Source: Gonocerus acuteangulatus (lineage: Eukaryota; Arthropoda; Insecta; Hemiptera; Coreidae). Taken from it: DNA of 64,000 nucleotides. The DNA is taken from positions 95,858,760-95,922,759 of the forward strand of contig OX328125.1 in the NCBI GenBank assembly GCA_946811695.1, read 5' to 3'. The position numbers were made by a program, and so were the translations under genes. Positions 22,021 to 31,773 of this stretch are shown here, one piece after another. Under the pieces are notes generated by a model. The model was given only the letters and a program-made list of their open reading frames with translations. It was not told the DNA's origin and did no database searches. How positions within the stretch are numbered: position 1 is the stretch's first letter; every line of letters starts with the position of its first letter.

Positions 22021-22400
22021 TAACCCTTTAGCGACCGAATACGGCGGACTTGAAGCAGGCTTGTTGGACCAAGTGGTAGTGATGCCAGCTGAGTCCACCG
22101 AAACCGACTCGGCATTTGCATTTTTTTTTTTTTTTTTTTTTTTTTTTTCATTTTCAAATTTTTTTTTAAATTTGTTTTAATAACTCATAAATTAACTGTT
22201 TACATATTTGTTAAAGAAATTAAAAATTCTTTTACGAGTGGTAAATACTGAAACACGACACGGGACATAAGCATGTATCGCATTCCTTATAGAAGTATTT
22301 GGTTTCCGACCTTTTTTGTTTCTTCCTACACACATTTTGACATTTTAATAAAGCACTACACTGTTCAAAGCCAGAAAGTAGTCTGAGAGGACCTACAAAG
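22021..22400 (-). pseudogene. piggyBac-type transposon end with transposase C-terminal Cys-rich domain
   Basis: TTAACCCTTTAGCGACC at 22021 looks like a piggyBac-type transposon end at its TTAA target. On the minus strand at about 22230-22370 a frame reads CQNVCRKKQKRSETKYFYKE, then CDTCLCPVSCFSIYH, which fits the CxxC...YxCxxC...LCxxxCFxxYH pattern of piggyBac C-terminal domains. The transposase 3' end thus points to the transposon end, as expected. The rest is missing. This family differs from the one at 6.7-6.9 kb. Confidence 0.6.
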
Positions 22401-22496
22401 CAGGGTTGAATAGATGCAGCAGGTAGGAAAGGGTTTAGAAAAAAAAGGGGGTAATCATAAGAACCACTAGAAGATGGCTCTAAGAACAGAGCTACT

Positions 22497-22600
22497 ATAG
22501 TATCTCAAGGTCTATAAACTCTGTAGAAGCTTAGCTACTAAAGTAGCTCACGGTCTAGAAACGCTGTAGAAGCTGAGCTACTATAGTAGCTCATGGATGC
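22497..22600. repeat. 43-bp minisatellite, about 2.4 copies
   Basis: The unit starts GCTACTATAGTA and continues CTC..GGTCTA..AAC..CTGTAGAAGCT. The copies differ at a few bases. Each unit start is itself palindromic (GAGCTACTATAGTAGCTC). Confidence 0.75.
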
Positions 22601-23329
22601 TAAAGTTTTAATGTACAGTCTACAAAAAGAAAAGAATAATTAGAAATAAAGTAGTATAAGTCGTACTTGCACCATTTAGTTCATTCGGTTTTAGACCACT
22701 TACATTCTTAACTCCTTGTTTGTTTGTTTTTTATAACTTTTGCAATGTTGTTTATTTTCTATTTTTGTACAATCCTATCTGTTTGTTTAAATTTTATATA
22801 TTCTAAATTTATCATCATTTGACATTTATATTGTAATCTTGCAGTTCTTGTAAATTTCCTATTCATCACATTCATCTTTGTGAAAAGGAAAATGTATTTC
22901 TGATGTTTGTTATTATTGGATATATTGTAAATTATTGTTTTACAGTATTTGTATTAAATTGCGTAATTATGTTTATTATACACAATTACTTGACAATTTT
23001 TAAATCTTTATTACTCTGTTCAGGAGGCAATACACCATAACCAATTTTTATTTTATTTTTTGTATTTTAGTGCTTAATGGGGGACTACACTCTTTATTTT
23101 TATGCTTTTATTTATTGCTCATACATTAAATAACAATAAACATATCCACAAAATACTAACTGTATGTTAAAAGTTAGAACCATATTATGATCAGGATATT
23201 AAAGTTGAAATAGAATCTGTAAAAACATATATATAAATTGATTTCATCTATTAAATGTCATGAATTCCTGTGTGAAATCAAAAAGTAGTTTATTCTGCAT
23301 AAAGTTTTTAATTGTATCATAATTATAGA
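22601..23329. other. AT-rich intergenic stretch
   Basis: Very AT-rich with no long frame, no recognisable repeat end and no motif. Confidence 0.4.
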
Positions 23330-23571
23330 AACATTATATTTTAAGTATTTATTTAAATTTTAATGTCCATTATAATTAACTCAGAATTTACTGCGGGTTA
23401 TCTATGGCTTATCGCCTTTTTCTAGCCAGGATAGGGCTCATGCCTTTTCTTTTTTTCTAAAGAAAAGTACCAGCACCCCATAGTGGGAATTGAACCCACA
23501 AACATTAGCACAGAGTGTTAAGTACTCACACCTTAACACTCATGGCCACCGGGCCACCATGTATTTATATT
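23330..23571 (-). repeat. tRNA-derived SINE (family with GGCATCAGCCCTATCC body)
   Basis: The minus strand starts at about 23571 with TGGTGGCCCGGTGGCCATG (A-box-like) and has the B-box-like GGGTTCAATTCCCAC near 23490. The body is GGCATGAGCCCTATCCTGG then CTAGAAAAAGGCGATAAGCC. Other copies are at 23.60, 27.90, 40.93, 56.21 and 61.74 kb. The head is tRNA-like but does not form a full functional tRNA. Confidence 0.75.
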
Positions 23572-23594
23572 AAAACATGTAAATAATATTTGTG

Positions 23595-23705
23595 CTTGGT
23601 GGTGTGAGCACTCTTTGCCTAAGGTCGTTGGCCTGATTCCTGCTAGAGATGGTGGCTTTTCTTCCGAAAGAAAAAAGGCATCAGCCCTATCCTAGCAAGA
23701 AAATG

Positions 23706-23740
<35 letters not shown>
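23595..23740 (+). repeat. tRNA-derived SINE, second copy, truncated with long A tail
   Basis: The plus strand reads GGTGTGAGCACTCTTTGCC, a B-box-like GGCCTGATTCCTGC, then GGCATCAGCCCTATCCTAGC and a run of about 28 A at 23711-23738. Same family as the inverted copy 25 bp to the left, so the two form a head-to-head pair. Confidence 0.7.
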
Positions 23741-24140
23741 TGCTATGTATAAGTGGACATTAATTTTTAAATGAATTAACAAGTATTTAATATTTGTAGG
23801 GCTTTATATCAGCTTTCAATTTTCTTATGAAGTTTACTCATTTTATTTACAAAGTTATAGCATTTAAAGACCAAATGTTAAATTTACATATAAATGGAAT
23901 TTAATAAATGTATGTTTTAAGAGAAAATGTGTCAAATAAATACTATTTCCCTTATCTACCATTTATTTATCAATAGTAATAATATTAAACTCAGACAATA
24001 ACACATACTAACAACAGTGTTTGCTCTTGAGGAGCATTACATCGCACCGAGCAAGGAGACAAATTTCTGCCGCTTGACCCGTACGCTGCTGATGCTCCGA
24101 AACGCAAGAGGTGTCGAGTTGTTGGACAACTAGCCCGGAG

Positions 24141-24236
24141 AGAAGAAGATGTAAAAGGGGCTAGTTCATTGTAATTATTTCAGTTTGGAGATACTTAATT
24201 AATTATAATGCACTGGCTCCTTTTACATCTTCTTCT
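24141..24236. repeat. 36-bp imperfect inverted repeat (hairpin)
   Basis: AGAAGAAGATGTAAAAGGGG with CTAGTTCATT is matched in inverse at 24201-24236 (TCCTTTTACATCTTCTTCTT), with a loop of about 24 bases. The GC-richer stretch upstream (24020-24140) is also unlike its AT-rich surroundings. Unassigned; possibly one end of a mobile element. Confidence 0.55.
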
Positions 24237-24504
24237 TTTTAATTACTGTTCTGAGGAAATAAATTACTAGTTAACAACACCTTAATTTGCTCATCATCTC
24301 AAACCACAAATTTATTTATTTCATCTTCTTGAACATAACGTTTTGGCTGGTAATATGAAAGAAAGTGAAATGGATATTATAGATAATAATAAATTTGTTA
24401 ATAGGAAAAAAATATCTGAAATGTTAAATTACATTAAACATTTGAGTAAACAAATAGGGAGATCATTAAAAGAATTTGAAGTAGACGAAATCCTAAAACT
24501 GGGG

Positions 24505-24819
24505 TCTCCCCGTGGCCTACTGGCTAAAACCTTAGCTTCTCATGCGAGAGACGGAGGTTCGAGTCCCTCCGGCGCACATAGGAGCATTTGCACTCAAAAA
24601 CCGGTCAAAATTATCTTACGCTCTTTTCTGCAATGTGATCGCATGAAAAACAATTTTCGACCTTAATTAGACGTTTTTATACAATATATACAAATTTGGA
24701 ATGACAACTATTACAAAATAAAGCTTTAACTCATCATTATGTATACACCATTAAACTCTACTGGCGTAAATGACCCCAACGGTTGACACGCCTTAAACTC
24801 ATCCAAAAAAAAAAAAAAA
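24505..24819 (+). repeat. tRNA-derived SINE with shared tail and poly(A)
   Basis: The head at 24509-24577 resembles a tRNA: an A-box-like TGGCCTACTGG, and a T-arm GGAGGTTCGAGTCCCTCC that forms a clean stem. The body CACATAGGAGCATTTGC and ACCGGTCAAAA recurs in inverse at 26919-26955. The tail GGCGTAAATGACCCCAACGG then TTGACACGCC (24763-24792) and (A)16 close it. The anticodon arm is imperfect and there is no clean acceptor stem, so this is a SINE head and not a tRNA gene. Confidence 0.75.
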
Positions 24820-24841
24820 GCTTTAACTATTGAGAGTTTAT

Positions 24842-25391
24842 AGTGAAGATGGAGATAGTTAGCCGTTGCAGAGATACGAAGACAAGGTATAGTTGGGATT
24901 CGGCTAGGAGAAAAACGTCAGACTTTCAGGAAGAAATCTGTATTTGGACGTTCCACCATGGTTACCTAAGTTGTCCTCAAGGTCTTCCTCCCTCCCCCCT
25001 AGGGTACGTATCTATATATTAATTTTTATAAATTGTATTCACTTATAGAATAGATTGTATTTTCTCACTATGTGAAAAATGTTCCTTTTTTGTACTGATT
25101 AGTTTGTTGTACTGCTTACTTACTACTTTCTACATGCTGTTTACCTTCCAACTACCGTATTTTCATTGTTTAAAAATAAGATTGGTTAAAATTTATTGTC
25201 TTGATGTATATACTACGCACATTTCTGCCTGTTTTTTACTTACAAGTTGTATATTTATTTTTTTACTTATAAGTTGTATTTTTTTAGCTGAAGAAGGCTG
25301 CCAATGTGCAGCCGAAACGTCCAAATACAGATTTCTTCCTGAAAGTCTGACGTTTTTCTCCTAGCCGAATCCCAACTATACCTTGTCTTCG
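24842..25391 (+). mobile_element. 550-bp hammerhead-bearing retroelement with 14-bp target duplication
   Basis: Flanked by identical 14-mers TATTGAGAGTTTAT at 24828-24841 and 25392-25405. Inside are a perfect 77-bp inverted repeat (24874-24950 and 25318-25394) and, just before the right arm, a hammerhead-ribozyme sequence (25273-25330). The middle has no coding capacity. Related copies, all more decayed, are at 44.95, 48.16 and 51.66 kb. Hammerheads of this compact form are known in Penelope-like elements, which also show inverted, partial terminal repeats (established); assignment to a non-autonomous Penelope-like family is inference. The perfect arms and target duplication suggest a young insertion. 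Confidence 0.75.
25273..25330 (+). ncRNA. Hammerhead ribozyme, type I, family A
   Basis: CTGAAGA (25288-25294) fits the CUGANGA core. It is followed by helix II, AGGCTGCCAATGTGCAGCC (GGCUGC pairs with GCAGCC), then GAAA (25314-25317), C, and GTC (25319-25321) as the cleavage triplet. Helix I closes with G25287-C25322 and, past a UUUUA bulge, GUAUUU (25276-25281) with AAAUAC (25323-25328). Helix III would be only the self-complementary ACGU, so activity would probably need a dimer, as proposed for other short-helix-III hammerheads. All core bases are intact. Predicted cut after C25321. Confidence 0.7.
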
Positions 25392-25651
25392 TATTGAGAG
25401 TTTATCTTCATCGGTCATAGTTATCTTCGTCTTCATCCTCGATTTCCTCCATAATTTTGGTACTTTCTGTTTCACCTACTATTAGATTGACCTACTATCA
25501 GCTTCCTAATATTAGATTGATTGCTTATGGCGCAAATGGGGCACTTTTAGGTAGCTATTGAGGTTGTGATCATGACGGCATTTTTAAAAATGTCTTCAAA
25601 CCTTTATCGATCTTACATAGTAGACACCGAAAATGACCCTCCCCCCTTAAA

Positions 25652-25654
<3 letters not shown>

Positions 25655-25720
<66 letters not shown>
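25655..25720. repeat. (TA)n microsatellite next to a CAGGGTG-type element end
   Basis: About 32 TA units. Directly after it CAGGGTGGCCCTGATAAG begins, which resembles the CAGGGTG starts of some Tc1/mariner-type MITEs inserted at TA. I could not find the other end. Confidence 0.8.
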
Positions 25721-25721
<1 letters not shown>

Positions 25722-26900
25722 GGTGGCCCTGATAAGCGGGAATAATTACTAAACTGTTGGAGATATCAAACTCTTTCAACAAAAAAAAGTAATTGTTCTC
25801 GTCAAGACTTACCAAATGGTGCCCGAAAATAAGCAAATACCTTCTTTTTTTACTCATATGTTGCATTACATTTTGAATAACTTATATAAAAAGAAGGAAG
25901 AAACCTGCAAAGGTGATTTTGTAAAAATACGTTTTATTTTCAAGTATTCCTCATCTGGAACTAAAAATAAAAAGGTACTTTAATTTCTTCAAGTAGTGCT
26001 AGGAGAAGATATCTTAAGAAGTAGGTTTATTGGTTACTAGCAAGGTTCCCGGGTATAAAATATGGACCTTTAACATTAGACCCAAGAGGCCAGACCTGAC
26101 GTTGATTTTCCACTCGTGCTGCCTGTCCACTCCAGGTCCAACTGAGGTTTTCAATCGCACCAATGTATGTGTGTGAGTGTGTGTCAGTAAACACAAGATT
26201 TTGTTTTTTTCGCCATGAAACTTAGTATGAAGTATTCTCATAACAAGAGATTGAACAAATTCGTTAACTAGCAAAATCGGTCCTCCTGGGGGGGAGGGGG
26301 TACTCCGGACCTATTGAAATTATTTGTCGATATCGGCCGTAATTTTTACTCCGACGAAATTCGGTATTCGTTGTGGTCATCATCGGAAAAAAACCGAAAA
26401 ATCGTAATGCCGCAATAAATAACTAACAACATTCAAGTTTAAATGAATATAAAACAAAATGGCAGATCAAGGCGGAAGGTTTTATCGCCTTGGACAATTG
26501 TCATTAGCCTAAATTTTATGTATGTAAAATAAACATGGCTCGACAAGTAACTAAAAATCTCGATATCTCATTATTTTGGGATAAAAAAAGTACCCAAATA
26601 AGTACTCTCTAAAAACGTTCAATTTAAACAACAAAATAATAAAATACAGTGGTAAGATAAAGTACATACATCCCACTTCCATATTCAAAAGGAGATTTCA
26701 TCAAAACTTAACCACAATAGACAGGGAAACAAATTAAACTGACAAGAGTGGAAGAATAGATTTATGCGATTCCAACTATGTCTGGGTTTGGACTGTTGGT
26801 ACAACAACAGGCTAAAGCGGAAGGAAAATATTTAGCTACCAATAGATAGACAATTTATCGAACTTAAAGATTACCATGTTTGAAAAGATTATAACGCAAC
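25721..26900. other. Intergenic, probably one or more unassigned MITEs
   Basis: No coding signal. A (TG)n-like tract lies near 26165-26187 and a G-run near 26289-26300. The 25721 start looks like a transposon end. Nothing else is assigned. Confidence 0.35.
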
Positions 26901-26904
26901 TTGG

Positions 26905-27037
26905 CGATTTGCACTTTTGACCGGTTTTAGAGGGCAAATACTCCTATGTGCGGCGGCAGGAATTTTTCTCATCTCAGGGGTGCAGTTCCTTGCTGCACGA
27001 TAGATATCGGCGCTAATGGCCCAGTAGTCAGTACGTC

Positions 27038-27073
<36 letters not shown>
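26905..27073 (+). repeat. SINE with GCGGCGGCAGGAATT box, shared tail and poly(A)
   Basis: The body GTGCGGCGGCAGGAATTTTT with CTCATCTCA matches 15.98 kb. The tail GGCGCTAATGGCCCAGTAGT then CAGTACGTCG (27008-27038) is followed by about 27 A. The segment 26919-26945 is the inverse of part of the SINE at 24.58 kb. Confidence 0.65.
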
Positions 27074-27477
27074 CATGCACATGTCTGTTGATATACTTTA
27101 TTTTTAAATACTTCCTTAACACTCTCGGTGCGGGTGCCATTTTCTGGGAGTACCCCAGGTACGGATGTATTTTTTGGTTGAATTTTTAATGGATACATTT
27201 TTTTTTAATCATGACTGATGTGTTTAATAGTAATGCAACAACAAAGAAAACTAGCCGGAATTGCATTTTCGGAAGTGTCCTTCAGGAAGGACATCCGTAC
27301 GCGAGGAATTCCAGCTGCTTTGCGGGCTAGTATCAATAGACGCCCATTAGTCAGTTTATTTAAACCCGCTACACCTACACCTAATGTTTATTTATTTTAA
27401 AAGAAAACTCAATAATTTTTGACAATTTTTATTAGAATAAGAAAAAAAAAAAAAAAAAAAACGCTTCTGGCCCAAAA

Positions 27478-27745
27478 ATTTCAGTTATCACGTCTTCGTT
27501 GTCGAAGTCAGAGTCTGAGTCCCGTTCATCGGCCGATACTTCTTCCAGCAGTTTGTAGACATCCTCAGATGTCAAATTGGAAATAAAATATTTCTCTACT
27601 CTGTCCTTGTTACCCGCAGACGTATCTGTGATATAAAAAAATAATTATTAGGGAAATGTAAAAAAAAAAAAAATCATTTTCAGATCAATCAAAAAGAATC
27701 TTCATCAATTTTCCTTTTCTTCCCACCAGCAGATAACGACGAAAA
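27478..27745 (-). pseudogene. piggyBac transposase N-terminal remnant
   Basis: Two minus segments. About 27678-27743 reads MASPFSSLSAGGKKRKIDED. About 27478-27632 reads DRVEKYFISNLTSEDVYKLL, EEVSADERDSDSDFDNEDV and ITEIFGPEA, the acidic N-terminal type found before the catalytic domain of piggyBac transposases. A stretch with a possible 3' splice site (ATATCACAG) lies between, so they may be two exons. The catalytic core is deleted, so it cannot transpose on its own. Confidence 0.55.
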
Positions 27746-27889
27746 GGGTGATGCCATTTTGTTTTTGTTTTTTAATCCTAAAAAATAAAGTAAATTTTTT
27801 TAAAATTAATTATTAATTATTTAACATAAATAAATATTAAATGGAGGGGATATAATAATAAATAAATTATTTAACATAATAAAACAGCG

Positions 27890-28092
27890 ATGGATTTTCT
27901 TTAGAAAAAATAAAAGGCATCAGCCCTATCCTGGCTAGAAAAGGGCGGTAACCTATAGATATCCCGTCCTAAAATTCATAGTTAATAATAAATGAACGTT
28001 AAAATTTAACGTATTTTAAAATTAGATAAAGGTGCCATTGACCATAGCAGTCGACGCACGTTAATTTAAAAAAATAAATAAAAAAAAAAAAA
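27890..28092 (+). repeat. tRNA-type SINE body and tail, nested in the piggyBac element
   Basis: GGCATCAGCCCTATCCTGG then CTAGAAAAGGGCGGTAACC at 27918-27956, and the tail GGTGCCATTGACCATAGCAG, TCGACGCACG at 28031-28060, followed by A-rich sequence. The head is missing (5' truncated). Confidence 0.75.
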
Positions 28093-28779
28093 TGTGATAA
28101 ATAAAAAGCAAAAATTACCCTGTAACTACCAAAAATCGATGCCAAACGATAATATTTTTAAAAATATCCTTCGTTGCCAATCAATATCTGCAACAAAAAT
28201 TCAACAATTTAGTGAATAGTATTTAAATATATTAAATCAGGAAGTAAATATCCATTATATAATAAATTGTACTTATAAACAATTTATCGAAGAAAAAGTT
28301 TAAAAATTCATAAATACTCTTCCGGTCAGCCAACTTGAAAACGGACAAGCCTGCTAGAAAGCCCAAACAATACTGAAGACAACTGTGTTTACCTGGAGTC
28401 GTAAAAGTGAACCCCCTCCATTTGCGAGCCTTTTGAATCACAAGTGAAAAGTAATGAAGGAGTGTCCTTCCGAAGACACACCCGTACGCGGGGACGGTCG
28501 CTACTGTCCTTCCCAAAGGACAGCCGCACCGAGAGTGTTCCGAATATAACCAACATTTAAATATCTTATTTTGTAGGAATTTTAAAAATGTTGAAAATAT
28601 TTCAAATAAATCTAACGATTCTAAGTTCCCAACCCAAAATTAGTTATAAAATATATTTGGCTTAATAATTCATAAATTAATACAAGTAAAGATACGATTG
28701 CTAATATTAATTATTTTTATCATTTAACACTATGTCTATCAATTTAATAGATTTTGTGTGGTTCCTCCCTCCCTCCATA

Positions 28780-29110
28780 GGCAGGAATTCCGCTTATGAC
28801 GCAGTTATCTATTCTATACAAATAATCCACTACCGATGCAGCCAATTTTTCGATATTGACATTTTTGACATTCCTTGTGTGTTCTGAAATTCTTGTGGAT
28901 ATCAGCCTTCCAGTTTGTCGAATGTATTATTTTCCAAAGGAGCATGGGATGCTGTACCCAGTATTCTCAACAGTAAACTGGCTTAAGGATTTTTCACCAT
29001 TTGGTTGATTTTCCTATCAGTAGCATAAATTGTCCTAAAGTCACATTTCTTCAGGGTTTTGGCAATTTTAGTCGTTGTAGCTTTCACGTTCTTCAAGTAG
29101 GACTTCTCTT
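28780..29110 (-). pseudogene. Penelope-like element C-terminus (GIY-YIG endonuclease), decayed
   Basis: Minus-strand translation gives KIAKTLKKCDFRTIYATDRK, then NTGYSIPCSFGK*YIRQTGR, LISTRISEHTRNVK and further on VVDYLYR. The spacing Y-x-IPC...YIxQTGR...R-x-x-EH is the GIY-YIG endonuclease at the C-terminus of Penelope-like retroelements. A stop and at least one frameshift show it is dead. It is the only protein-level Penelope trace here and fits the hammerhead elements in this window. Confidence 0.6.
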
Positions 29111-29860
29111 AGCGCGTGTATAATAATAACTAATGGGATAGAAGTGTTGTAAAAAAATAACTACATCAGTCCATTTTTGGTGGGGGTTTTACACAAGACA
29201 CAAATTACTAATATGCCCGAAATGGTCAACATGTTTTAATATTGCAACAAAACTTAGCATACCTTGTACCCATCTGCGGTACAATAGAAGTTGGAATTGC
29301 GTCCATTTGAAGTTGGGGTTTACTCTAGATAAAAAAATAATAATTGAGTCAGCCATTCATTAAAATATAAAGGAGCAGAAGTATTCATGTTTCTATGGTA
29401 TTTATATAGCTTATTTTAAACCTAGATCACCAACCTTCATCAAAATGACGAAACACCTCTGTGATTTACAGTCACCCCTCCCCTCCCCGTCTTCTATTCT
29501 CCTCCACAGCAGAGCTATGCTATCTGTGCTCAATACTTGATGACCGAAAGAATTGCATCGATTGTACCAGCAGTTCAGAAATTACATGAAATTATGTCAA
29601 AGAAAGTACGTGAAAATTACGATTGTTTGGAGATTGAGGAATATCTGTGTGCACGCCTGTTTGACTAAGGTTGGTAAGATCACTTATTCTTTTATTTTTT
29701 GCACTGTATATGATTTTTCTTTTATTTTGTTTTTAATATTTACATGAAAATCTGTCAATAAACTAAGTTTTGGAATTTTATACTAATTTTCATCACCCCT
29801 CTACACCTCTACTCTAAGTCGTGAAACTAATTAATAAAGTTATATTAACCAATTTTGAAG
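29111..29860. other. Intergenic, no gene recognised
   Basis: A 64-codon plus frame at 29553-29747 lacks known motifs. The C-rich tract near 29465-29500 is unassigned. It may include more of the Penelope-like relic. Confidence 0.35.
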
Positions 29861-29919
29861 AATATATAATATGAAAGAATACCTAATATTAAACAATCAA
29901 CTATATATTTGTCAAATAC

Positions 29920-31012
29920 CACTCACTCACTCACTCATCTATCAACGCCCAGCCCAAACCGCTCGACAGAAAATTTTGCATGGACACTCCCTATATAACG
30001 TAGGCACTCGCTAAGAAAGGATTTTTTGATATTCGAATTTTTAAGCATTTTTAGGGGGGTTTAAAGTTTGAGTTGGTTAGAGAAGGCATGCCTGGGTAGC
30101 ATGTGTTGCTAGGACGATAAAGAACAGCTGTTACCGTACATTATCTATCTCATAGTTTTATTTCTAATTGAGGTTAATTTCAACTACGATGGCATACCTT
30201 GAATTACTAGAAATTAACTGTCCCTCATAGAGTTTTAATTGCGTTTCTTTTCTGCCTGTCCCCGTCAGATAGGCTTGCCATATTTTTGGAGTTTGGGGGG
30301 GGGGGAATAAAAAGAGTACAAATTATAAGCAAAATGGTTGGTGAGTTTTAAGCCTAGCAACTAACGGGAAGGGGGAATCCTAAACTGTTAGTCTACCCAA
30401 ACCTTAAAAATAAGAACGGAACTTTTTTTGCTACTTGATTTTCTTAAAAAAATCTCTAAGCCAAATAGTAGTGTCTGGCAGCTGGCAGCGCGCTGTGCAG
30501 GTAGTTCCAGCGTTTTACAGTTAGATTACTTCTGATTTCTCTGACACTGTGAGCAGTAGTAAAAATGTTGATTGTAGAAAAGTAACCGATTTGAAAAAGA
30601 TTCTTATAAACATGAATTCATTACTTTTTATATCTTACAGCCTTTTCCGGGACATTGATAAAATCGGGCGGGATACCGAAACAATTGCAAAATACCGGGA
30701 CAGTCCCAGTCAAACCGTGATGAATGGCATATCCTTAGGTTTTCCAGGTGAGGTAATAATATCCGGAACCCTTGCAATGCCTTCTCGCCTATAACCTTGG
30801 TAATACTTGTAAATATATTGGGTGTTACCAAATGACTTCTTGGAAACATAAACTTTTAAATTTTAACGCCCATTGAATAAAATATAGTATGACGGAAACC
30901 GTGCTATAATAAACTGCACAGAATTGTATAGTAACGTAATTTTAATGAAACATTATTTAACGCAATAAAATAACTACTTATCTGCCGTGACGAAGCACGG
31001 GTATTCAGCTAG
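29920..31012 (+). mobile_element. Non-autonomous Helitron
   Basis: The 3' terminus is clear: a hairpin CCGTG-ACGAAG-CACGG (30984-30999) about 9 bases before CAGCTAG (31006-31012), then T. That is the usual Helitron 3' hairpin plus CTRR, inserted before T. The start region has CACTCACTCACTCACTC and CATCTATCAACGCCCAGCCC, a pattern seen in many insect Helitron-like repeats (from memory). The 5' TC end is not pinned. No Rep/helicase is encoded. Confidence 0.65.
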
Positions 31013-31029
31013 TATCTCATAAGTTGAGT

Positions 31030-31773
31030 TTTAACTTATATATAAAAGTGGAAAATTAAAGTAAACCCAAAGAAATCCTGCCACATAACATTTGCTCTCC
31101 AACAATCTATTTGTCCTCCAGTGTTCCTTAACGACTCATTTCTTCCTCAAAAATCCCAAACCCGCTACCTAGGACTTATACTCGGCAAAAGAATAACTTG
31201 GAAACCCCACATTACTCAGAAGAGACAAGAACTCAACCGACAGACTTTTCAACACTTACTTGACCCACGATCAAAGCTTACACTTAATAACAAAAGACTC
31301 ATGACAATACTCAGACCAATATGGACTTATGGCATAGAACTCTGGGGATCCACAAAGCCATCCAACTCCTACAAAATTCAATCATTGCAGTCTAAAATCC
31401 TCTGTAAAATAACCGATGCTCCATTATTTGTCTCCAATTTGACTCTTCACAACGTCCTCAATATTCCATTTATCCAACCCTTATCAAAAAAATTATACCA
31501 AAAATTTCATTCAAAATTACACGACCATCCAAATTATTTAATTAACTCCCTATCATCACATCTAATTCCAAATAACCCAGTTCGCCAACTGAAGCATAAA
31601 TGGCCTATAGACCAGCTCCAGGAGTAGTTAATACAAATTGTAATCACTCTGCCTTGTGGGTACTGCAACTGTGCAGCTTCCCTCTGCACGAGCTTCAAGA
31701 CACATTCATATGTATCATTTTACTGGAAATGTATTTTTACATTGACTAAATAAATAAAATAAAAAAAAAACTT
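31030..31773 (+). pseudogene. Jockey-like LINE, 3' end with poly(A)
   Basis: The frame 31121-31627 reads RYLGLILGKRITWKPHITQK, LRPIWTYGIELWGSTKPSN, SKILCKITDAPLFVSNLTLH and ends in WPIDQLQE, the conserved RT C-terminal region of Jockey-clade elements. The 3' UTR of about 130 bp and a 9-10 A tail follow. It is strongly 5' truncated. Other copies are at 39.63-39.93 and 60.79-61.62 kb (-). Confidence 0.75.

Larger units (their letters stand above)
27120..28537 (-). mobile_element. piggyBac-like element, internally deleted
   Basis: TTAA at 27116-27119 precedes CACTCTCGGTGCGG. The right end is the inverse, CCGCACCGAGAGTG, ending at 28537 and followed by TTCC, an apparently mutated TTAA. Subterminal AAGGACATCCGTACGCG (27290) and CACACCCGTACGCGGGGAC (28477) are further inverted matches. 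Inside are the N-terminus of a transposase on the minus strand and a nested SINE. Confidence 0.7.

Noticed and set aside
24509..24577. Possible tRNA gene
   Set aside because: The T arm is good but the anticodon arm and acceptor stem do not pair properly, and it is followed by SINE body and tail.
24343..24666. 107-codon plus frame
   Set aside because: Its second half is the tRNA-like SINE head; the first half has no motif. A chance fusion with a repeat.
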